From positions 1-64,000 of the forward strand of contig CAMYKW010000004.1 of the NCBI GenBank assembly GCA_947259175.1: DNA of 64,000 nucleotides. The letters run 5' to 3'. The position numbers were made by a program, and so were the translations under genes. The notes beneath the pieces were generated by a model. That model had not been told where the DNA came from, searched no databases, and saw only the letters and a list, made by a program, of their open reading frames with translations. The stretch comes from an uncultured Gammaproteobacteria bacterium. GTDB taxonomy: Bacteria; Pseudomonadota; Gammaproteobacteria; Arenicellales; JAANXG01. Below, one piece after another: positions 1 to 13,267 of this stretch. How positions within the stretch are numbered: the stretch's first letter is position 1; each line of letters starts with the position of its first letter.

Positions 1-414
1 GTGTTGAAGAAGATCGATCTGGGTATCGCGCTGGACACCGAAGAAGGATTGTTCGTCCCGGTCTTGCATGATGTCGGCAATCGTGATGCCGAGGATCTGC
101 GGCGCGGACTGGAAGCGATGAAGGACGCGGTACGGCGGCGCGATGTGCCGCCTGAGGAATTGCGGGGATATACCATCACCTTATCGAATTTCGGCACTTT
201 TGGCGGACGCTACGCCGATCCCATATTCATGCCGCCGACGGTGGCCATCCTTGGCGCGGGACGCGCGCGGGACGCCGTGGTGGCGGTTGATCGCAAGCCG
301 GTGGTGCATAGGATTCTGCCGGTATCGTTGACGTTCGATCACCGCGCAGTGACCGGCGGTGAGGCGACACGGTTCCTGATGGCGGTGATACAGGACTTGG
401 AGCAACCCTCCTAG
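1..414 (+). CDS. 2-oxoacid dehydrogenase E2 component, C-terminal fragment
   Basis: The gene enters from the left edge, so the lipoyl and subunit-binding domains are outside the window; only about 137 residues of the catalytic acyltransferase domain are seen. The fragment carries typical E2 blocks: LGIALDTEEGLFVPVL, TITLSNFGTFGGRYADPIF and the final FDHRAVTGGEATRF. E2 proteins move the acyl group from lipoamide to CoA in pyruvate, 2-oxoglutarate or branched-chain dehydrogenase complexes. The active-site box is usually DHRxxDG; here the Asp is replaced by Thr (DHRAVTG), a form I associate with one subgroup of E2-like proteins. Which keto acid is used cannot be told from this piece. The first codon is GTG but is simply the first in-frame codon and not a proven start. 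Confidence 0.9.
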   Translation: MLKKIDLGIALDTEEGLFVPVLHDVGNRDAEDLRRGLEAMKDAVRRRDVPPEELRGYTITLSNFGTFGGRYADPIFMPPTVAILGAGRARDAVVAVDRKPVVHRILPVSLTFDHRAVTGGEATRFLMAVIQDLEQPS

Positions 415-617
415 TCGGAAATTGGATGCTAGACCGGCGCAATTCCCTGGTATTCAATCCAGCTTTCCCGTCAGTGGCACGAAACGCGGCAAGATGACTT
501 GCTGCTGCCTCCAAAACCGGCTATTCCCGGCTAAAATGGAATATTGATACGCCGGATTATCGGCAACGTCCTTCCCGCGATCGGTTAATCACTAGTGCAT
601 TCGGCGACAAACCACGA

Positions 618-1952
618 ATGAGGAAAGAATGGATACTGCTGCTGGGCGTGGTCACGGCCACCTCGGTGATTGTGTTGGGGAGCGTGAGGTGGTTCGCTCC
701 GCAGTTATTGGGAATTCCGATCGACCTGCAAACCGTGCGTGTAAGCGAAACGCTCTCCCCGTTTTATGAAGGCATATTCCGAAGTGTGGATGCAGAGAAA
801 TTTCTTCTCAACGATCCAACCGTTCAGGTACGCGCCAAGCCGTTCATGCCCAGGGGATTCCGTCTAGGCCCGCATGACCTACTTGGATTCCGCAATCATG
901 GGATACCGAATATCACCGATGTCATTATCGTGGGCGACAGCCAGACCTACGGGAATAACGTGCTCATGGAACACAACTGGCCCAGCCAGTTGCAGTTCGG
1001 ACTCGGTAGTCAGGCAACCGTATACAGCATGGCGACCGGCGGATGGGGAGCCGTTCAGTACCTGGACATGTCAGCCAAGAGCCTTTATTTTCGCCCGCAG
1101 GTTATCGTCGTGGCGTTTTATTCCGGCAACGATCCGATGGAATCGTACCTGTTGGCCTACGGCGTGGAGAAGTGGGCGTCGCTCAAGGTCGTGGACAATC
1201 TCGATGAGTCGGACCGGGCGCCGGCGGCGGGATTTCCAGCGCCTCCCGAGGAGAGCTGGCACGTGGCGTTCGCAGACGGCGTCAATACCGTATTCACGCC
1301 CAAACTCAGGCTGCAATCCAATGACGTGAAGTACGCCGTGGTTAGAGAAGGCTGGGCGATCATGGAAAAAGTCGGAAGGAAGATCAGCGAACTGACGAGC
1401 GACTACGACGTCGCACTCGTATATACGACTATCCCCACTAAAGAACTCGCGTATCAGCGCAAGGTCGACGCCGAAGGAGTGGAACCGGATCCACACTATA
1501 CCCGTTTGGTGTCGATGGAACATGCCAATATTCAAGACTTGGCGAGAATCTTTTCACAACTGCCCAATGTCACATATGTCGATGTGGTGACGCCGCTGCA
1601 GCGGGCGGCGCTGCAGTCGAAACCAATTTATCCCCGTGACACCAACGGTCATCCTGTTTACGCGGGGTACCGAGTGATCGCCCAAGCGATCACACCGGAA
1701 GTAAACCGCCTGTTGCGCCCGATGAAACGCACCCTGGCCGTCGCCGAACTCCCGGATGACTCGACGCAATATCTGCTGCTCACAAACCGGGGCGCCATAC
1801 TGTTCCGCACAGCGGAGACTGCGCAGCGTAATGGTTGGAAATTGACGGACGCGAAGCGCTTGCGAACCCGGGACTTTACCCGCCTGCCGTTTCTGGGCGC
1901 GACCGACGATGTCGCTCCATCCAAATTCGGACCCCCGGCGAATACGCCATAG
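618..1952 (+). CDS. membrane-anchored SGNH/GDSL-type hydrolase
   Basis: 444 residues. An N-terminal hydrophobic helix (about residues 6-30) should anchor or export the protein, leaving the rest in the periplasm. The SGNH signature is present: block I VGDSQTYG near residues 105-112 (nucleophile Ser), a Gly-Asn block FYSGNDP near 177, and a late Asp-His block DTNGHPVYAGY near 341. Such enzymes are esterases or acetyl-transferring enzymes that often act on surface polysaccharides, but the substrate cannot be inferred. The gene stands alone, with about 200 bp upstream and a long non-coding stretch downstream. The ATG start fits the signal-anchor. The closest general class would be AlgX/AlgJ-like or DUF-type SGNH proteins; this is a family call only. 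Confidence 0.75.
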   Translation: MRKEWILLLGVVTATSVIVLGSVRWFAPQLLGIPIDLQTVRVSETLSPFYEGIFRSVDAEKFLLNDPTVQVRAKPFMPRGFRLGPHDLLGFRNHGIPNITDVIIVGDSQTYGNNVLMEHNWPSQLQFGLGSQATVYSMATGGWGAVQYLDMSAKSLYFRPQVIVVAFYSGNDPMESYLLAYGVEKWASLKVVDNLDESDRAPAAGFPAPPEESWHVAFADGVNTVFTPKLRLQSNDVKYAVVREGWAIMEKVGRKISELTSDYDVALVYTTIPTKELAYQRKVDAEGVEPDPHYTRLVSMEHANIQDLARIFSQLPNVTYVDVVTPLQRAALQSKPIYPRDTNGHPVYAGYRVIAQAITPEVNRLLRPMKRTLAVAELPDDSTQYLLLTNRGAILFRTAETAQRNGWKLTDAKRLRTRDFTRLPFLGATDDVAPSKFGPPANTP

Positions 1953-2367
1953 CCCGTATATTGCGGCTGATGCAATATGCGGGTTACTCCCGTGCCGCGG
2001 CCGATTCGTTTCCGGCATCTTCCGTAGTCCGTTCGCAATGTCAAAGGCGCTCCGCGCCGGCCCCGCCGCGGACTTTCCGGTATTTCGAATTGTTCTCCAA
2101 TATCACTCATTTGGGTGAAGAAATCCGTCACGGACATGGGTAAGGTAAGTGGCCAATGCTTGGAGGCCGGCGGCGAGGGATCGCCGCTTATACCAAGGAT
2201 GGGACCAGGGCGAACCAGGGACGGTGAACCCTGGTTTTATCGTGGAACAAAACCCCGTGCTTGAGCACGGGGAGACTCAATCAGGGTGTAATCGCACCGA
2301 CTGTCGCCGGTGACCGCAGGGCGTCGTCTAATCGCTGCGGCCGCGCGCCGTCGTCGAGGTTATAGCG
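1953..2367. other. 415-bp non-coding stretch with a series of perfect hairpins
   Basis: No convincing gene lies here; the short ORFs that cross it have no protein-like composition. Within 2151-2272 four inverted repeats follow one another: CCAA-TGC-TTGG (2153-2163), GCGGCGA-GGGA-TCGCCGC (2170-2187), AACCAGGG-8 nt-CCCTGGTT followed by TT (2213-2238) and CCCCGTGC-TTGA-GCACGGGG (2253-2272). The third could be a weak terminator for the SGNH gene. The series as a whole looks like a structured RNA or the remnant end of a mobile element. Nothing else is seen in 2273-2367 up to the prpE stop. Confidence 0.4.
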
Positions 2368-4204
2368 TCACCCCGATTTTGGATAGCCGAGTATATTCAG
2401 GGCGCCGGTGATTTCTCCCAGGATTGCCGGATCATCGATGGTTGCGGGGGCCTTGTACTCCTCGCCATCCGCTATTTTGCGCATGGTTCCGCGCAGGACC
2501 TTTCCCGAACGGGTCTTCGGCAGCCGTTGCACCACCGCTACCTGTTTGAACGCGGCGACCGGACCGATCTGCTCACGCATGAGCTTGACGAGCTCGGGCA
2601 CGATTTCCGCGTCCTGCCGATCGACACCGGCCTTCAACACCACCAATCCCACCGGTAATTGTCCTTTCAACGAGTCGGCGGCGCCGATGACCGCGCACTC
2701 GGCTGTTGATGACGTCGTCGATGCGGCTCATAATCCACAGATAGCCGTCGTCGTCTTTGTAACCGGCATCGCCGGTCAGGTAGTAGCCCGGATAGCGGCT
2801 GAGATAGGATTCCTGATAGCGGGCGTCGTTGTTCCACAGCGTCGGCAATGTTCCCGGGGGCAAGGGAAGCTTGATCGATATCGCGCCCATATCGTTGGCG
2901 GGGACGGAATTGCCTTGTTCGTCCAATACCTGCACATCATAGCCGGGCACCGAGCGAGTGGGGGAACCGGGCTTCACCGGTGCGAAATCGATCCCCATGC
3001 AATTGGCGGCAATGGCCCAACCGGTTTCGGTCTGCCACCAATGATCGATGACCGGAACCCGCAACATGTCTTCGGCCCAGTGCAGGGTGTCGGGATCGCA
3101 ACGCTCACCCGCGAGAAACAATATCCGGAACTTGGATAGATCGTACTTCTTGATGTACTCGCCGCCCGGATCTTCTTTCTTTATCGCCCGAAATGCGGTG
3201 GGTGCGGTAAACATGACCTCCACCCCGTGCTCGGAAATTACGCGCCAGAATGCGCCCGGATCCGGTGTGCCGACGGGTTTTCCTTCATAGACTATTGTCG
3301 TGCAGCCGTGGAGTAGAGGCGCATACACGATGTACGAGTGGCCGACGACCCAGCCCACGTCCGACGCCGCCCAGTAGACTTGTCCGGGTTCGACGTCGTA
3401 AATATTCTTCATCGACCATTTCAATGCGACGGCGTGTCCACCGTGATCGCGAACCACGCCTTTGGGTTGCCCCGTCGTACCGGACGTGTACAAGATGTAC
3501 AGTGGATCGGTTGCCTCGACCTGCACGCAGTCCGCGGGTGTTGCGGCGGCAGCTGCGTCCGCCCAGTCTATATCGCGCCCGTCGATCATGGCCGCGGTCG
3601 CCTCCGGCCGAGCCAGAATCATGCAATGTCCCGGTTTGTGGCTCGCCAATTCGATCGCCTCGTCGAGCAGCGGTTTGTATTCCACAATACGGCCCGGCTC
3701 GATGCCGCATGACGCGCTGACGATGACCTTCGGTTTGGCGTCGTCGATGCGCGTGGCCAGTTCGTTGGCGGCGAAACCGCCAAACACGACGGAATGGATC
3801 GCGCCGATGCGTGCGCATGCGAGCATGGCGACAACCGCTTCGGGCACCATAGGCATGTATACGATGACCCGGTCTCCCTTTTCCACCCCGCGATCAGCCA
3901 ACGCACCGGCGAATTGCGCCACCAGGTCACGTAACTCGCGGTACGTAATCCGGCGAACGGTATCGGTCACCGGGCTGTCATAGATTATCGCCAACCGATC
4001 GCCGTGGCCGTTCTCTACGTGCACATCAACGGCGTTGTAACACGTGTTCAAGCGTCCGCCGGTGAACCACTGATAGAAGGGTGGATTCGAATCATCCAAT
4101 ACCCGGTCCCATTTGCGGGACCACTGAATGGCTTCGGCGGCCTCGGCCCAAAACTCATCCGGATTGGTTATCGAACGGTTGTAGATCGATTGATAGTCTC
4201 CCAT
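2368..4204 (-). pseudogene. prpE: propionyl-CoA synthetase, broken by an internal deletion and frameshift
   Basis: The protein starts with MGDYQSIYNRSITNPDEFW and matches PrpE-type acyl-CoA synthetases throughout: ITYRELRDLV, YMPMVPEAVVAMLACARIGA, the nucleotide loop YTSGTTGQPKG, and DHWWQTETGWAI. After WIMSRIDDVIN the frame is lost: the 543-residue ORF runs into an unrelated tail, while the adjacent frame resumes with AECAVIGAADSLKGQLPVGL and continues to the C-terminus, including the acylated-lysine box PKTRSGKVLRG. About 20 residues around the A8 hinge (VAGHRLSTG...HPDV in the family) are missing at about 2701-2707, equal to a loss of about 62 nt. The whole span plus 62 nt would give about 633 residues, close to the usual 628. 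It is either a pseudogene or a local assembly error. The neighbour acnA, divergently placed, fits propionate or methylcitrate metabolism. Confidence 0.85.
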
Positions 4205-4488
4205 CGTCGCTCCTCGCTTTGGTTGTGCTTTTTGGGTACGACGGTCTTATGCGACCGGTGTTGTTGGCGAATAAGCCATGATTATAAAGGTATAAACCAG
4301 TGGCTAAGTTAATTATAAACTAATATAATATTTCGAAGTGATAATATAATTATTCTCAATACTAACTATCAACAACTCCTTGTCATCCGGGGCATGCCCC
4401 GCCACCGGCGTCTAATGATTCATCTTATCCGACAAGGGGGTAAAATCTCACCCTGCTACGCGGTAATCAATTCGGAGAATAGACGACC
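4205..4488. promoter_or_regulatory. divergent prpE/acnA control region with AT-rich tract
   Basis: The 284 bp between the divergent starts contain a strongly AT-rich block (about 4278-4375) that stands out from the GC-rich surroundings. It holds several TATAAT-like hexamers on both strands, for example the reverse-strand TATAAT at 4281-4286 in a position to serve prpE. A perfect 14-bp palindrome CGGGGCATGCCCCG lies at 4388-4401, and TAAAAT at 4441-4446 could be the acnA -10 element. The acnA start is preceded by CGGAG at a normal distance. No specific regulator site is recognised. Confidence 0.4.
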
Positions 4489-7158
<2,670 letters not shown>

Positions 7159-7221
7159 TAACGCGGTAGCCGGGAGATTACCCGCCGCGGGTCGGGAATG
7201 AACCCGCAATGCGGGCTAGGG

Positions 7222-7494
7222 CTAGATCTCGTCCGGGGCGTAGGCGTCGATGCTCAATGCATGAATGTCGGTTTGCATCGCGTCGCCGAGCGCCGCATAG
7301 ATCATGCGGTGGCGTTGCACCGAATTTTGATCGGCAAATTTTTCGCTGACGATGGTCACTGAGAAGTGGCCTTTGCCGCTTTTCGCGCCGGCGTGGCCCG
7401 CATGCAGGTGGCTCTCATCGATCACCTCCAGCGATTCCGGCGCCAACGCGGCGTGCAAACGTTCCTTGATCAGGGCGATACGGTCCGGTGGCAT
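7222..7494 (-). CDS. bolA: BolA family protein
   Basis: 90 residues with the BolA fold signature: an N-terminal helix, ESHLHAGHAG, GHFSVTIVSEKF and the helix SVQRHRMIYAALGDAM followed by IHALSI. BolA proteins pair with monothiol glutaredoxins and bind or transfer 2Fe-2S clusters; the conserved His in VQRHRMIY is the usual cluster ligand. Its start codon overlaps the stop of the upstream yciI gene (TAATG), so the two are translationally coupled. It is the last gene of a four-gene minus-strand group (unknown-yciB-yciI-bolA). Family assignment is secure; the exact BolA subtype is not. Confidence 0.92.
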   Translation of the reverse strand: MPPDRIALIKERLHAALAPESLEVIDESHLHAGHAGAKSGKGHFSVTIVSEKFADQNSVQRHRMIYAALGDAMQTDIHALSIDAYAPDEI

Positions 7495-7790
7495 TAGAAC
7501 ACCTTCTTGAACGGTTTCACCGCAACATCGACATAGACGCCCGCGTGGACGTACGGGTCGTCGTCAGCCCATTGCTGCGCCGCCGGCAAGGATTCGAACT
7601 CGGCAATGATAACGCTGCCGGTAAAACCCGCGGCGCCGGGGTCCTCGGCGTCGATTGCGGGACACGGCCCCGCGGTCAGCAATCGCCCTTCGTCGCGCAG
7701 CGCGTTCAGACGGGCGACATGATCGGGACGGGCCGCCAACCGGGCGTCGAGGCTGCCCGGTCTGTCAGTCGCAAAAATGACGTAGTACAT
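7494..7790 (-). CDS. yciI: YciI family protein
   Basis: 98 residues, the full length of the YciI/YCII family, a ferredoxin-like fold. It begins [13 protein letters not shown] and includes the His-Asp pair region [12 protein letters not shown] and a central GPCPAID turn that line the supposed active site. Biochemical role in the cell is unknown for most members. The gene sits between yciB (6-nt gap) and bolA (1-nt overlap), an arrangement common in gammaproteobacteria, which supports the call. Confidence 0.92.
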   Translation of the reverse strand: MYYVIFATDRPGSLDARLAARPDHVARLNALRDEGRLLTAGPCPAIDAEDPGAAGFTGSVIIAEFESLPAAQQWADDDPYVHAGVYVDVAVKPFKKVF

Positions 7791-7796
7791 CGGTTG

Positions 7797-8360
7797 CTAC
7801 TGACTCTCTTTGACTTTAATGTCTTTCGACACGAATAGCATTATCACGAAGATAAACACGAAGGTGAGTATCAGGGTGCCGAATACCTTGAAATACACCC
7901 AGTGTTTCTGCTGTATCTCGGGATCCAGGTCGGCGCCGTAATAGAAAGCGACGTATAAATTTAGGAATCCCATCGCCAGGGTAAAGACGCCGAAACTCAG
8001 ATTCATGAAACGCCAGCGATTACGCGGAAGCTCGAGTTGGCTTCCCATCACGTATTCTATGGCGGTTTTGCGGCCGACGAATTGGGTCACAAACATGGTC
8101 GCCGCGAAACACCAATACACAACGGTGGGCTTCCAGCGGATAAACGCGTCGTCTTTGAACAGCACCGTCGCCCCGCCGAGCACGACAATGGCGCCGAGCG
8201 TGATCCAGTGCATGGTTTCGACTTTGCGGCCGGCGAACTTGAGCCAACCGACCTGTAGCAGTGACGCGCCGATCGCCGCACCGGTAGCTACAAATATGTC
8301 GTAAACGGAAAATACACCGAAGAAGACGAGTAGGGGGAATAGATCAAAAAGCAGTTTCAT
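7797..8360 (-). CDS. yciB: inner membrane septation protein YciB/IspZ
   Basis: 187 residues, mostly hydrophobic, with about five to six membrane segments (for example LLFDLFPLLVFFGVFSVYDIF, WITLGAIVVLGGATVLF, VFGTLILTFVFIFVIML). The conserved features of the intracellular septation protein A family are present: KLLFDLFPLLVFF, WKPTVVYW and RFMNLSFGVF. Members are inner membrane proteins linked to cell envelope integrity and division; the molecular activity is not known. It leads the yciB-yciI-bolA string with 6 nt to yciI. Confidence 0.94.
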   Translation of the reverse strand: MKLLFDLFPLLVFFGVFSVYDIFVATGAAIGASLLQVGWLKFAGRKVETMHWITLGAIVVLGGATVLFKDDAFIRWKPTVVYWCFAATMFVTQFVGRKTAIEYVMGSQLELPRNRWRFMNLSFGVFTLAMGFLNLYVAFYYGADLDPEIQQKHWVYFKVFGTLILTFVFIFVIMLFVSKDIKVKESQ

Positions 8361-8376
8361 GGATTATGCGCGTTCG

Positions 8377-9111
8377 TTAGTGCACCTGCCGGGGACTCCA
8401 CGTATCATAGTATTTTTTCATTATCAGACGCACAGGGGCCGGGTAGTCGAGTTTTTTCATTTGCTCCATGCCCTGCGCAAAGAATCTTGGCGCCTCCTCC
8501 GGTAACGCCTGCACGAATTCGTCGAATACACGGGTCATTGTACCCACATCGTGGATTCGAGTGGCGACTATGGCGCGATTAACGTGCAACACCCGCCACG
8601 GGCGTCCCGAATTGGATTTCTCGAGATCCTGTTGGATGAATGCCGCCAGCGCCTTCAGGATTGCGGTCATGAACTGTTCCAGTTCCTTCAGGGTCTCCGG
8701 GTCGCGGGTGGTATTGGCCACATCGGCAAGTGCGTCCACTATGATCTCCGGCGCTCTGATCTCCCCTTGGTGGCGAATAATCCAATTCGCCGCGCCGAGC
8801 GCCGCCAACGCGACTTCTTGCCGGGCATCGGGCAGCGCAAGTTGCTGCGCCCAACGGGCAAGATCGGTCATCAATTGCAACCCGTAGTCTCCGATTTGGC
8901 TGACATCGTCCTGCAAAATCGCCCCGTCTTCGCCCTGTTCTCTGTCCAGCCGCATGGCCACGGAAAAAAATTGGTCGATGGCCTCGGAAAGCTGAGGCGG
9001 CGTGACTTGATCCGTAACCCGCGGTGATCTGGAGTTGTAGTTGGTGACAATCTCCGCTGATACCTGCTGGTGACGAACACGCGCGTCGCTGAGTTTGGGT
9101 GGTAAAACCAT
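8377..9111 (-). CDS. conserved hypothetical helical protein
   Basis: About 244 residues, predicted almost wholly alpha-helical, soluble, with no signal peptide and no catalytic motif that I recognise. Striking stretches are GRPWRVLHVNRAIVATRIHDVGT and FFAQGMEQMKKLDYPAPVRLIMKKYYDTW near the C-terminus. It lies 16 nt upstream of yciB on the same strand and is probably cotranscribed. The first in-frame codon at 9114 is TTG and is followed at once by ATG at 9111, which I take as the start; no clear Shine-Dalgarno is seen. Function unknown. Confidence 0.7.
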   Translation of the reverse strand: MVLPPKLSDARVRHQQVSAEIVTNYNSRSPRVTDQVTPPQLSEAIDQFFSVAMRLDREQGEDGAILQDDVSQIGDYGLQLMTDLARWAQQLALPDARQEVALAALGAANWIIRHQGEIRAPEIIVDALADVANTTRDPETLKELEQFMTAILKALAAFIQQDLEKSNSGRPWRVLHVNRAIVATRIHDVGTMTRVFDEFVQALPEEAPRFFAQGMEQMKKLDYPAPVRLIMKKYYDTWSPRQVH

Positions 9112-9233
9112 CAAGGGAAACGCTGACTGAGATACAGCCGATAATAATACTTGATATAGTATTGCGCCCGCTACCGGGTTGATTTACCACAACCCCAACC
9201 GGCATATTATAGGCCCACAAATGAAGCGTTACC

Positions 9234-9908
9234 GTGTTGCAACGAATCGAAAACACAGACACTAAAGACGAAGCGCCCGGCTATGTGGTAGTCGAGGGGC
9301 CGGTCGGCGTCGGGAAAACCAGCCTCGCGCGGCGCTTGGCCAAGGCGTTCAAGTGCCAACTGATCCTGGAACAGCCGGAGGAGAATCCGTTCCTCGAGCG
9401 ATTCTATCAGTCGCGCAAACAGTATGCGTTGCCGACCCAGCTGTATTTCCTCTTTCAGCGCACTCGCCAACTGCGTGGGTTGAAACAGAGCGACATGTTC
9501 AGCCCGGTTCGGGTAGCGGATTTCATGCTGGAAAAAGACGCAATATTCGCCAAAGTGACTTTGGACGAAGACGAACATCGCTTGTATCAACAGGTGTACG
9601 CGCAGCTGTCCCCGGAAGTTCCGGTTCCCGATCTGGTGATATATCTGCAGGCGCCGGTGGAGGTATTGATCGAGCGCATCCGCAGACGGGACGTGGATTA
9701 TGAACACGGCATAGAACGGGACTATCTGCAGCAGATTGTCGATTCTTACACGATGTTTTTTTATAAATACGATGTTGCGCCGTTGTTGATCGTAAACGCG
9801 GCGGAGATCAATTTTGTCGATAACGACAGTGATTTTCAGACACTGTTACAGCATATAAAAAAAACCAGAAGCGGCCGCCATTTTTTCAACCCGTTGGCCA
9901 CGATCTGA
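9234..9908 (+). CDS. deoxynucleoside kinase
   Basis: 224 residues of the dNK/dGK-dAK family, which phosphorylates deoxynucleosides for salvage. The P-loop EGPVGVGKTSLARRL lies at about residues 21-35, the substrate-site region EQPEENPFLERFYQ follows, then the lid-like arginine motif RIRRRDVDYEHGI and the DRx-type region. The likely start is GTG 9234 or TTG 9237. The gene is followed 2 nt after its stop by panC. In related genomes this kinase stands next to folK and panB; both are absent here. Substrate specificity cannot be read from sequence alone. Confidence 0.88.
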   Translation: MLQRIENTDTKDEAPGYVVVEGPVGVGKTSLARRLAKAFKCQLILEQPEENPFLERFYQSRKQYALPTQLYFLFQRTRQLRGLKQSDMFSPVRVADFMLEKDAIFAKVTLDEDEHRLYQQVYAQLSPEVPVPDLVIYLQAPVEVLIERIRRRDVDYEHGIERDYLQQIVDSYTMFFYKYDVAPLLIVNAAEINFVDNDSDFQTLLQHIKKTRSGRHFFNPLATI

Positions 9909-9910
9909 CC

Positions 9911-10783
9911 ATGATCGTCGAGCACGAGGTCGCTCCGCTGCGCGAGACGATTCTTATGCGACGCAGCCGCGGCGAGTCTGTTGCTTTCGTTCCGACAATG
10001 GGAAACCTGCACGCGGGCCATCTCGATCTGGTGCGTGTCGCCGGCGAGCGAGGGGACTCGGTGGTAGTCAGCATCTACGTCAATCCGCTGCAATTCGGGG
10101 AGAACGAAGACCTCGACAGTTATCCGCGTACTTTAGAGGCGGATTCGGCGGCGCTTGGTGATCTCGACGTTGATATCATTTTCCTGCCCGATGACCGCAC
10201 CATGTATCCGGCGGGGCTGGAGGAGCAAACCAAGGTCATGGTGCCGGAATTGAGCGAAACGCTGTGCGGTAGATTTCGTCCTGGTCATTTTGTCGGAGTC
10301 ACGACGGTGGTGAATCGTTTGTTCAACATCGTGCAACCGGATATTGCAGTTTTTGGAAAGAAAGACTATCAACAGCTGACTATTATTCGGCGTATGGTGC
10401 GGGATCTGGCGATGCCGGTCGGAGTCGTCGGCGTCGACACCATCCGTGAAGCGGACGGTCTCGCCATGAGTTCGCGAAATCGGTATCTCACCCCGAAACA
10501 GCGTGCGGTGGCGCCGGGGCTGCACAAAACGCTGCGCGAAGCTCGCGACGCACTGCGCCGAAACGAAACCGATACAGTCGGTGTCGAGGCGCAGGGATAT
10601 AGAAAACTGTCCGATCTTGGATTTTCGCCCGATTATTTCAGCGTGCGCCGGCAATCAGACCTCGCGGCGCCGGGTCCGGAGGATGAGTCGCTGGTGATTC
10701 TCGCCGCCGCGCGCTTGGGGCAGGCGCGGTTGATAGACAATGTCGAAGTGGAACTGGGGCGCCGCAAGGAGGCGATGAATTAA
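9911..10783 (+). CDS. panC: pantothenate synthetase
   Basis: 290 residues. It joins pantoate and beta-alanine with ATP to form pantothenate, the precursor of coenzyme A. Family motifs are clear: FVPTMGNLHAGH with the nucleotidyl-transferase HxGH box, SIYVNPLQFGENEDLDSYPR, GRFRPGHFVGVTTVVNRLFN, FGKKDYQQL and the ISR/MSSRN motif AMSSRNRYL. The ATG is 2 nt beyond the stop of the deoxynucleoside kinase gene, so the two form an operon. panB, which usually comes directly before, is missing from this place. Confidence 0.96.
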   Translation: MIVEHEVAPLRETILMRRSRGESVAFVPTMGNLHAGHLDLVRVAGERGDSVVVSIYVNPLQFGENEDLDSYPRTLEADSAALGDLDVDIIFLPDDRTMYPAGLEEQTKVMVPELSETLCGRFRPGHFVGVTTVVNRLFNIVQPDIAVFGKKDYQQLTIIRRMVRDLAMPVGVVGVDTIREADGLAMSSRNRYLTPKQRAVAPGLHKTLREARDALRRNETDTVGVEAQGYRKLSDLGFSPDYFSVRRQSDLAAPGPEDESLVILAAARLGQARLIDNVEVELGRRKEAMN

Positions 10784-10791
10784 TGACCGCG

Positions 10792-10878
10792 TGGTACCGA
10801 GGGTCGGACTCGAACCGACACGGTGTTGCCACCACCAGATTTTGAGTCTGGCGCGTCTACCAGTTTCGCCACCTCGGC
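10792..10878 (-). tRNA. tRNA-Leu (anticodon CAA)
   Basis: Read on the minus strand the sequence folds as a class II tRNA with a long variable arm. The acceptor stem GCCGAGG pairs with CCTCGGT (one G-U pair), the anticodon stem-loop is CCAGA-CTCAAAA-TCTGG giving anticodon CAA for the UUG codon, and the T arm contains GGTTCGAGTCC. The CCA end is encoded (10792-10794). It lies between panC and queA in the opposite orientation. Confidence 0.96.
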
Positions 10879-10914
10879 ACTGTTCGCAGACATAAAAGTA
10901 TAGCGGGGTTGGCT

Positions 10915-13132
<2,218 letters not shown>

Positions 13133-13267
13133 CGGTTTGACCCTCAATTTTCCAGTGCCCTGTGGCATAATACCGCGCCGCGCCGCCCGGCTCCCGCCGT
13201 GCCTGACCAAGGCCCGTGACTGTTGGCAGCGGCGCATCATATTCCATTACCAAAAGGATACATGCTC

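Noticed and set aside
2408-3139. 243-residue plus-strand ORF across the prpE gene
   Set aside because: Antisense to the PrpE coding frame; Cys/Ser-rich shadow translation.
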